Part shown: piece by piece, positions 6,807 to 12,282 of the stretch
How positions within the stretch are numbered: position 1 is the first letter of the stretch
Layout of the letters: every line of letters begins with the position of its first letter
NCBI GenBank assembly: GCA_023229525.1
Contig: JALNZC010000072.1
Location: 1-12,282, forward strand
DNA length: 12,282 bases
Source: Bacteroidales bacterium
GTDB taxonomy: Bacteria > Bacteroidota > Bacteroidia > Bacteroidales > FEN-979
Direction: 5' to 3'
Notes under the pieces: generated by a model
Seen by the model: the letters and a program-made list of their open reading frames with translations, nothing else
What the model was told of the DNA's origin: nothing
Databases searched by the model: none
Translations under genes and position numbers: made by a program

Positions 6807-7841
6807 ATGGTAGCAGAATTAATTCAAAGAGTTCCCTTATTGGTCTTCCTTAAAGCGTATATCAAATCGATGAGGCTCTATTATTCGTTTGTTACCGGCA
6901 TTGCAGGATGGATTGGCGTTTCTTTTTACCAATTCGTTGCACATTCGAGTGGTCCCCGGGGAACATCCAATATTGCCAAGACCATTGAAATCCCGACCCC
7001 ACCTGAGAAAATGCTGGTTATCCTGGTATTACTTTTTCTCGCCTGGGGTATCAACCAGATCATCAATGATTACCTCGGAAGAAAGGAGGACCGGATCAAT
7101 GCCCCCGAACGGCCCATGGTTTCCGGTAAACTTGATCCGGGACGTGCATTGGCTCTATCCATATCATTGCTGGCGCTGAGTTTCATGGTCACCTGGATCT
7201 TTCTTCAACCCATTGCTGTTATTCCCCTGGCTGCCGGTGTCTTATTAAATGTTCTGTATGAGTATGCAAAAGGATATGGAATCTGGGGAAACATCGTCTT
7301 TGGTCTGATGATCAGCATGTGCGGCCTTTTCGGCTTTTATGCTTCCGGCCCGATGGAAATCTGGATGACGAAAAGCAGGTTCAGCGCCTTATTTTTTATT
7401 GCCGTGATGAACGGGTTAATGACCTACTATACCTATTTCAAGGATTTTACCGGAGATCTGGCGGCCGGAAAAAAAACCATCATAGTTACGTTTGGGATTG
7501 AAAAGAACCGGTATATATCCATTGCTGCTTCTTTCCTGCCCTCAATCCTCTTTATTATCGGGTATTATGCGTTTGGATCTTTCGAGATCAAGCTGAACAA
7601 TACCTTTGTCATCCTGGGGATACTGACTGTTTTCCTTCAGATATGGACAGGATACCTCTATTACAAGAACCCCAAAGGGGAGATGACTTATTATTCACTC
7701 GTTACCAATTTCAGGGCTTGTACCTGCGGCCAGACCACCATCATTGCCCTGTTCAATCCAACGCTCGGGATGGTGCTTTTCCTGGTATCCTATGTTTTTG
7801 TCGGCTTTTTGTTCAATCTTCATACAAACATTAAAGCCTGA
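6807..7841 (+). CDS. UbiA-family membrane prenyltransferase
   Basis: 344-residue integral membrane protein with about nine hydrophobic segments, transferring a prenyl (or other diphosphate-activated) group to an acceptor at the inner membrane. The first Asp-rich motif is NDYLGRKEDRINAPERP (87-103). It matches NDxxDxxxD except that Gly91 replaces the middle Asp. The following DRIN-PERP-SG pattern resembles archaeal-type digeranylgeranylglyceryl-phosphate synthases and their bacterial relatives. The second motif KDFTGDLAAGKKT (212-224) keeps Asp213 and Asp217. The protein is longer than many UbiA proteins (about 290 residues), with an extra loop at residues 45-68. The acceptor and prenyl donor cannot be read from sequence, and no quinone genes are adjacent. 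Family confidence is high. Confidence 0.9.
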   Translation: MVAELIQRVPLLVFLKAYIKSMRLYYSFVTGIAGWIGVSFYQFVAHSSGPRGTSNIAKTIEIPTPPEKMLVILVLLFLAWGINQIINDYLGRKEDRINAPERPMVSGKLDPGRALALSISLLALSFMVTWIFLQPIAVIPLAAGVLLNVLYEYAKGYGIWGNIVFGLMISMCGLFGFYASGPMEIWMTKSRFSALFFIAVMNGLMTYYTYFKDFTGDLAAGKKTIIVTFGIEKNRYISIAASFLPSILFIIGYYAFGSFEIKLNNTFVILGILTVFLQIWTGYLYYKNPKGEMTYYSLVTNFRACTCGQTTIIALFNPTLGMVLFLVSYVFVGFLFNLHTNIKA

Positions 7842-7844
7842 TCC

Positions 7845-9041
7845 ATGAAAATCTTCCAGTCGGTTAATATTGCAGGAATAACATTCAGAAACAGGATAAT
7901 CCGGTCAGCAACTTATGAAGGGATGTGTGATGAAAAGGGATTCCCGACGGCAAGATATTATGCTTCCTATGAAACTCTTGCCAAAGCGGATGTTGGGGGT
8001 ATTATAACAGGATTTGCCTATGTATCAAAGGAAGGTAGAGCAATGCAATCCGCACAGGCAGGAATCGATGCCCCGGATAAAATACCTTTTTTCAGGAAAT
8101 TGACAGACAGGATTCACCGGTATGGATGCCCGGTAATTCTCCAGATTGCACATACCGGACGTCAGACCATCGGCCATGTTACCGGTTTACCTGTGAAAGG
8201 AGCTTCTTCAAAACGCTCTGTTTATTTTCGGGAAAAAACTGTACCGTATCAAACCCGGGAAATATATGGTGTGATCAATAAATTTACGGATGCTGTTTCA
8301 TACGCAAGGGAGGCAGGATTCGACGGCGTTCAGATACATGCAGCACATGGATATCTGGTGCATCAGTTCCTGCTTCCCGGTAACAATAACCGGAAAGATG
8401 AATTCGGAATTGATCCTGAAACAGGGATCGGAAGTGCATTCCTGGAAGGGATCATCCGTTCTGTAAGAAAACGATGCGGAAGTGATTACCCTGTTTTTGT
8501 CAAGGTAAGTGGAGGTATCGGTGATGAGAAACATTTTAACATTGACCGGTTCACTTCGCTCATCCGCATTCTCAATCGAATCCAGGTGGATGCAATCGAA
8601 ATCAGCTATGGAACCATGGATAATCCATTTAATATTTTCCGTGGGGAGATGCCGGTCAACCTGATCCTGGCAAAGAATCCCTTTTTCAAAACCCATAACC
8701 CGGTCAGGAAATTACTCAACAAAGCAATCATTGATCTATGGTTCCGAAAACGTACACTTCCTTTTTCACATGGGTACAATCTGCAATATGCCGCGCTTGC
8801 CAAGACACTGACCGACATACCTGTGATAGTCGTTGGTGGATTCCGGAATCCGGTGGAGATCGAACAAGCGCTTTCCTCAGGTAAAGCTGATATGGTCTCT
8901 CTCTCCCGTCCGTTTGTGGCGGAACCTGATATTGTGTTAAAAATGAAAAACGACTGGAATTACCAATCATTATGCAAGAATTGTAACTATTGTGCAGTGA
9001 TGTGTGATTCCGGTGAACCTACTAAATGTTATAAATTCTAA
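7845..9041 (+). CDS. NADH:flavin oxidoreductase / Old Yellow Enzyme family protein with C-terminal Cys cluster
   Basis: 398-residue TIM-barrel FMN enzyme, expected to reduce an activated C=C bond with NAD(P)H. Motifs in order are RNRIIRSATYEG (15-26), QIAHTGRQT (100-108), GFDGVQIHAAHGYLVHQFL (158-176, with His165 and His168 for substrate binding), NNRKDEFG (181-188), VVGGFRNP (329-336, FMN phosphate) and SLSRPFVAEPD (352-362). After the barrel the chain ends with Cys377, Cys380, Cys383, Cys387 and Cys395, a pattern suited to a 4Fe-4S cluster as in the 2,4-dienoyl-CoA-reductase branch. However, the FAD/NAD(P) domains of that branch are absent, so an outside electron donor may be needed. It sits three bases after the UbiA gene, so it may reduce a prenyl or enone intermediate of the same pathway. 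Substrate unknown. Confidence 0.87.
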   Translation: MKIFQSVNIAGITFRNRIIRSATYEGMCDEKGFPTARYYASYETLAKADVGGIITGFAYVSKEGRAMQSAQAGIDAPDKIPFFRKLTDRIHRYGCPVILQIAHTGRQTIGHVTGLPVKGASSKRSVYFREKTVPYQTREIYGVINKFTDAVSYAREAGFDGVQIHAAHGYLVHQFLLPGNNNRKDEFGIDPETGIGSAFLEGIIRSVRKRCGSDYPVFVKVSGGIGDEKHFNIDRFTSLIRILNRIQVDAIEISYGTMDNPFNIFRGEMPVNLILAKNPFFKTHNPVRKLLNKAIIDLWFRKRTLPFSHGYNLQYAALAKTLTDIPVIVVGGFRNPVEIEQALSSGKADMVSLSRPFVAEPDIVLKMKNDWNYQSLCKNCNYCAVMCDSGEPTKCYKF

Positions 9042-9052
9042 AACAAAAAATT

Positions 9053-9304
9053 ATGGAACTGTTCAATGAAGTGACTTCCATTATCAATCGGAACATGACT
9101 CAATCGATTGAAATAAAGCCCCAGGATCGTCTCCGGGACGACCTGAATATCGATTCTTTCGACACCATGATGATCGGGTGTGAACTGGAAGACTATTTTC
9201 ACATAACCATTGATCCCGACGAGATTAAAAACCTGAAAGTAGTACAGGATTTGGTGAATATGCTGGAAATGAAGGTCTCGGTTTATCAAACGGCTAATGT
9301 TTAA
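9053..9304 (+). CDS. Acyl carrier protein
   Basis: 83-residue acidic carrier protein. Ser35 in LNIDSFDTM is the phosphopantetheine attachment site; the usual motif is DSL, here DSF. The surrounding plan RDDLNIDS-F-DTMMIGCELEDYF is the standard helix II region, and the length is normal. It should carry acyl or ketoacyl chains as thioesters for the ketosynthase and the oxoamine synthase in this operon. An ACP directly ahead of an alpha-oxoamine synthase is a known arrangement in pathways that feed acyl-ACP to the PLP enzyme. The leader AAACAAAAAATT before the ATG has no Shine-Dalgarno sequence. Its last 8 bases overlap the next gene. It is a dedicated carrier rather than the housekeeping AcpP by context, though this is inference. 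Confidence 0.88.
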   Translation: MELFNEVTSIINRNMTQSIEIKPQDRLRDDLNIDSFDTMMIGCELEDYFHITIDPDEIKNLKVVQDLVNMLEMKVSVYQTANV

Positions 9305-10490
9305 ATCTATGGATATCAGGAACTTTTATGAGACGCACCGGTTGAATGACGGGGTAGCCCGCCTGGCGGGCTTTAATCCGTACTATCCTTTGATCCAGTC
9401 CGCTCTTGATGACCCGTTGATGATCGACGGGAAGGAATTCATCAACCTGGCATCGAACAACTACCTGGGATTAGCAAATGATCAGAGAGTGGTGGATGCT
9501 GCTATAAACGGCCTGAGAAAATATGGTGTATCCATGTGTTCAACACCTGTAGCGGCAGGTTACAGCGAGCTTTTCAGCAATGCAGAGAAAGCACTTTCCG
9601 TTTTTTCCGGTCTTGAGGAAACACTGATTTTTCCATCGTGTTACCAGGCAAATAATGGTCTCTTCCAAGCGATCGCCCATTCAGGCGACCTTATCCTGGT
9701 TGACCGTTTTGCTCACTCATCCCTGGTCGAAGGGATAAAAACCGCAGGATGTAACTATCGTCCGTTCAGGCACAACGACCTGGACCATCTGGAAGAAATT
9801 TTGAAACGGTCATCCCGCTTTAACCAGGTCTTTGTAGTAACCGAATCGGTCTTTTCAACCGAGGGGAGCATTTCACCATTCCGTGAGATCAATGAATTGT
9901 GTATGCGCCATGGTGCCATTCCCGTTGTGGACGATTCCCATGGGATCGGTGTCATCGGGCAGACCGGAAGAGGAATCCTGGAACATTCTGGCATCCGGGA
10001 TTTCCAGGGAATTTACACCGCATCGCTGGGAAAGGCGCTGGCAACGGCTGGAGGGATGATCGGAGGGAAAAAACAGCTGATGGATTATCTCCGGTATTCT
10101 GTTTCCCACCTGTTGTATTCAACTGCCCTCCTGCCAGCTGCATTGCAGGCATTACTCCGGGTGCTTGAGATCATCGATTTGGAATTCCCCGAGATCTCTG
10201 CAAGATTTTGGAAATACACGCGAATGCTTTCCAGGGGACTGCAAACATCCGGTTACCAACTGACGGTAACCGAGACGCCCATCGTTTCATTATGCACGGG
10301 TGATCCGGTTGAAACCTTGCAGCTGTCAAAGCAGATGTATGAAAACGGGATCCTGGGAACTCCGTTTATTTATCCTTCCGTGCCTGAAAAGGAGGGGAGG
10401 ATCCGTTTGATCGGAGGAGCCAACCTGAAACCGGAATCGATTGACCGGGCCGTCGGGATCTTTCATAAAATAGCGAAGGTTGTGGTATGA
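9297..10490 (+). CDS. Alpha-oxoamine synthase family PLP enzyme (BioF/KBL/serine palmitoyltransferase-like)
   Basis: 397-residue fold-type I PLP enzyme, expected to condense an amino acid with an acyl thioester and release CO2, giving an alpha-aminoketone. LASNNYLGLA (51-60), His140 in VDRFAHSSLVEG, VFSTEGSISP (185-194), Asp212 and His215 in VVDDSHGIGVIG, and the Schiff-base Lys246 in TASLGKALATAGG are in the canonical order. Two departures are visible. The stretch at 79-100 lacks the Arg and the His of the usual SR-x-x-GT-x-x-H-x-x-LE signature (here STPVAAGYSELFSNAEKAL), and the Thr before the PLP lysine is Ser243. This argues against simply naming it serine palmitoyltransferase, BioF or KBL. 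An alternative start at 9309 removes four residues. It overlaps the ACP before it and the lipid kinase after it (ATGA). Amino-acid substrate unknown. Confidence 0.87.
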   Translation: MFKSMDIRNFYETHRLNDGVARLAGFNPYYPLIQSALDDPLMIDGKEFINLASNNYLGLANDQRVVDAAINGLRKYGVSMCSTPVAAGYSELFSNAEKALSVFSGLEETLIFPSCYQANNGLFQAIAHSGDLILVDRFAHSSLVEGIKTAGCNYRPFRHNDLDHLEEILKRSSRFNQVFVVTESVFSTEGSISPFREINELCMRHGAIPVVDDSHGIGVIGQTGRGILEHSGIRDFQGIYTASLGKALATAGGMIGGKKQLMDYLRYSVSHLLYSTALLPAALQALLRVLEIIDLEFPEISARFWKYTRMLSRGLQTSGYQLTVTETPIVSLCTGDPVETLQLSKQMYENGILGTPFIYPSVPEKEGRIRLIGGANLKPESIDRAVGIFHKIAKVVV

Positions 10491-11416
10491 ATTATTTTCT
10501 CATCATCAATCCGCGGTCGAGAAATGAAAGAAGCCGGAAACGGTTCTGGAAAATACTGGAAGAATTCAGGAAAACAATCGGGGATTTTGATTATGTCTTC
10601 GTCTCCTCGTATGAGTCAATCAGGACGGAATCGGAGTATGCTAACCGGAAAGGATATGGCATCATTATAGCCATTGGTGGCGATGGCACCATCAACGCAA
10701 CCATCAACGGATTTTATGATGAGAACGGGAATCGCTTCTCCGGAGCCCGCTTCGGGGTGATATACACCGGTACGAGCCCCGATTTCTGTAAAAGCTATGG
10801 CATTCCCCTGGATGAAAAAAAAGCCATCAGTCTATTCATTGAACCACGGAACCGCCGGATACGTATGGGAAGAATTAAATTCCGGAATACAACAAATCTT
10901 GAGATCACCGAGACCCGGATCTTTGCTTGCTGTTCGAATATCGGGTTGGGTGCAGAAGTAGCAGCAGTCTCTAATAAAATACGGAGATATACCGGTGATT
11001 TTGCCGGTACCCTGATCGCCGTTCTTTGGAACCTTGCAACCACAAGATCACGAAAGATGATTGTTTTTATGGATGGTGTGGCGGTTGAAATGCCAGGAGT
11101 CCTTAATATTTCTGCAGGAAGGACAAAATATATTGCATCCGGGATTAAAGTACCTGTTGGAATATCTGATGACGACGACCGTTTTTACCTGTTAACAGCA
11201 AAAAATATTACCATGAAATCTCTGCCCCGTTTGCTTTACCAGGTCTATACAGGAATAATCACTTCACCTGAAATCCTGGAATTAAAATATAGCCGGAATG
11301 TGGAAATACAATCTCCGGGAAGTAAGGTCAGTGTAGAATTTGACGGAGACCCGGCAGGTTTTCTTCCATGTTCCATTGATTTGTCGCCGGATACGATTGA
11401 TCTTATGGTGGAATAA
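10487..11416 (+). CDS. Diacylglycerol kinase catalytic-domain lipid kinase (DGK/sphingosine-kinase/YegS-like)
   Basis: 309-residue ATP-dependent lipid kinase. The N-terminus FLIINPRSRN (4-13), the nucleotide loop IAIGGDGTINATING (61-75) and YTGTSPDFCKSYGIP (93-107) follow the family order. In the last motif SP replaces the more common GN of GTGNDFAR. The C-terminal beta domain ends with SVEFDGDPAGFLP, equivalent to the family's DGE motif. No signal peptide or membrane helix is present; members act at the membrane surface on diacylglycerol, sphingoid bases or ceramides. The 4-base ATGA overlap with the oxoamine synthase ties it to an amino-lipid product, reminiscent of ceramide kinase in bacterial phospho-ceramide pathways. 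The gene is last in the operon; its stop is three bases from the stop of the convergent gene, leaving no room for a terminator of its own. Confidence 0.87.
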   Translation: MNYFLIINPRSRNERSRKRFWKILEEFRKTIGDFDYVFVSSYESIRTESEYANRKGYGIIIAIGGDGTINATINGFYDENGNRFSGARFGVIYTGTSPDFCKSYGIPLDEKKAISLFIEPRNRRIRMGRIKFRNTTNLEITETRIFACCSNIGLGAEVAAVSNKIRRYTGDFAGTLIAVLWNLATTRSRKMIVFMDGVAVEMPGVLNISAGRTKYIASGIKVPVGISDDDDRFYLLTAKNITMKSLPRLLYQVYTGIITSPEILELKYSRNVEIQSPGSKVSVEFDGDPAGFLPCSIDLSPDTIDLMVE

Positions 11417-11419
11417 TGA

Positions 11420-11635
11420 TTAAAATCCCAGGTGTAGCTGGGCATAGATCCGGTTGTACTGATTTGTATTCTCAAAAGTCCCTTCATAATAGAGCGATAA
11501 GGAGATCCTCTTGTAGATCCTCCAGGTGAGATTAAATTCGCCGACATTCTGTGGAAGGGAGGTGGTCTCAAAGCCGTAATAACGGTAATTCACATACCGG
11601 TAATTGAGCCCCAGATATAAATGTTTCCGCCAATA
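11420..11635 (-). pseudogene. C-terminal continuation of the outer-membrane-like gene in a shifted frame
   Basis: This is the shifted-frame end of the preceding - strand entry. About 70 codons read WRKHLYLGLNYRYVNYRYYG, then FETTSLPQNVGEFNLTWRIY, KRISLSLYYEGTFENTNQYN and RIYAQLHLGF before TAA (11420-11422). The alternating aromatic pattern and the final Phe form a classic barrel-assembly end signal and match the style of the preceding 230 codons. It has no start codon of its own and only makes sense joined to them. It ends three bases from the convergent kinase stop. Confidence 0.65.
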
Positions 11636-12282
11636 TAGCTGGTCTCCAGCAAAGTGACGGAAGCGGTTGCAGAGACATTGATCCCCGGGATCTGACTATA
11701 TGTGATATAACCATAGAGGTTTTTTGTATCCTTTGGATCGTTCTTTTCAAACCGGTAGGAAGTGGTAATACCGACAGCTAATTTATTCACGGGACGGCAA
11801 ATGATCTGGAACATATATCCCTGCAATGTTGCCGGATCAAGAAGCTTATCGAGATAGCTTTTATAGGTCTCGTAATATATAATATTCTGCAGGGCGCTGT
11901 ATGAAAAGCATAACGTGAGCTGTCTTATCACCCGGTAATTCATCGACAGATAAAGATTTGTCAGCCTGGGGTTGTTGCTGGGGGTATAGGTACTGTCCTG
12001 CGGGTTAAAGTTCAACCGGTACAGGTCCAGTTCAACGGATCCGAAAAAGGTCAGGTTTTTGACCAGTGAATTGACGTGTTGCAGGTAGGCAAACCTGCGG
12101 TCGGTCTTCCACGAATTCATCTGCTGGACAAAGGCAAGGGTGGTCTGCATGTCACCATTTTTCCCGGCAAATTGGTTATAGAGGTAACCTCCGGCTTGAA
12201 AAAGGTTGACATTAAAACCATAGTCGGAATAATTGGGTCTGAATCCGGCGATGATACCCACGGTGATGGGTTTGAACCGCAT
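11590..12282 (-). CDS. Outer-membrane beta-barrel-like protein, C-terminal part, truncated at the window edge and frameshifted
   Basis: 230 codons are visible, running off the right edge. The ATG at 12280-12282 is probably an internal Met, because no signal peptide follows it. The sequence is a series of amphipathic strands rich in Tyr, Phe, Asn and Thr (for example GFNVNLFQAGGYLYNQF, NPRLTNLYLSMNYRVI, YGYITYSQIPGINVSATASV), typical of Bacteroidota outer-membrane barrels. The frame closes at TGA (11590-11592) after SYIGGNIYIWG, in the middle of a strand. The neighbouring frame carries the natural continuation (separate entry), so the gene has lost one base or gained two near 11618-11640, or the assembly is wrong there. 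I do not recognise the family, and the N-terminal domain lies outside the window. It is not part of the + strand operon. Confidence 0.6.
   Translation of the reverse strand: MRFKPITVGIIAGFRPNYSDYGFNVNLFQAGGYLYNQFAGKNGDMQTTLAFVQQMNSWKTDRRFAYLQHVNSLVKNLTFFGSVELDLYRLNFNPQDSTYTPSNNPRLTNLYLSMNYRVIRQLTLCFSYSALQNIIYYETYKSYLDKLLDPATLQGYMFQIICRPVNKLAVGITTSYRFEKNDPKDTKNLYGYITYSQIPGINVSATASVTLLETSYIGGNIYIWGSITGM

Noticed and set aside
9297..10490. Naming the PLP enzyme serine palmitoyltransferase, or biotin-pathway BioF
   Set aside because: Signature Arg and His residues are missing and no biotin genes are adjacent; only the alpha-oxoamine synthase family can be supported.
2196..11416. Flexirubin or aryl-polyene cluster
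   Set aside because: Those clusters carry several ketosynthases, dehydratases, an ammonia-lyase or aryl-starter genes and acyltransferases, none of which is here.
11245..11571. 108-codon - strand frame spanning the kinase end and the barrel gene end
   Set aside because: The frame has no protein-like pattern, overlaps the kinase antisense, and differs from the frame encoding the barrel C-terminus.
11568..11750. 60-codon - strand frame across the frameshift site
   Set aside because: It is a third frame, basic and without strand pattern; both flanking barrel frames are better supported.

Overview
The window looks like chromosomal DNA of a Bacteroidota (Bacteroidetes) bacterium. Start codons lack Shine-Dalgarno sequences and follow AT-rich leaders. 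A TAnnTTTG-type -7 box sits ahead of the main operon. The truncated gene at the right edge reads as an outer-membrane beta-barrel strand protein ending in the typical terminal Phe. Coding sequence is moderately GC-balanced. No rRNA, tRNA, CRISPR array, transposase or integrase was seen.

Layout. Bases 1-240 are non-coding and hold a long imperfect hairpin (45-94). A TetR-family regulator (about 241-861, + strand, probably a TTG start) follows. It converges on a 336-residue helix-turn-helix protein (960-1970, - strand). A 225-bp divergent intergenic region (1971-2195) separates that gene from a tight nine-gene + strand operon (2196-11416), in which every junction overlaps or has a gap of 11 bp or less. 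The operon order is: ThiL/AIR-synthase-like kinase, beta-ketoacyl synthase, extended SDR, radical SAM protein with a C-terminal Cys cluster, UbiA-family membrane prenyltransferase, Old Yellow Enzyme-type flavoprotein with a C-terminal Cys cluster, acyl carrier protein, alpha-oxoamine-synthase-family PLP enzyme, and diacylglycerol/sphingoid-kinase-like lipid kinase. Three bases after the kinase stop is the convergent stop of a - strand outer-membrane-like gene, which runs off the right edge and carries an apparent -1 frameshift near 11618-11640.

How the genes may work together (inference). The ACP, ketosynthase and SDR could build or modify a carrier-bound acyl chain. The PLP enzyme could condense an acyl thioester with an amino acid to an alpha-aminoketone, and the lipid kinase could phosphorylate the product. 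That trio (oxoamine synthase, ACP, lipid kinase), plus an extended SDR, recalls bacterial sphingolipid-type pathways. The UbiA prenyltransferase, radical SAM enzyme, OYE reductase and ThiL-like kinase are not part of any sphingolipid pathway I know. The oxoamine synthase also departs from serine palmitoyltransferase at positions normally conserved. I read the operon as a biosynthetic cluster for an unusual, possibly prenylated, amino-lipid that I cannot match to a named product. The HTH and TetR proteins are possible but unproven regulators.
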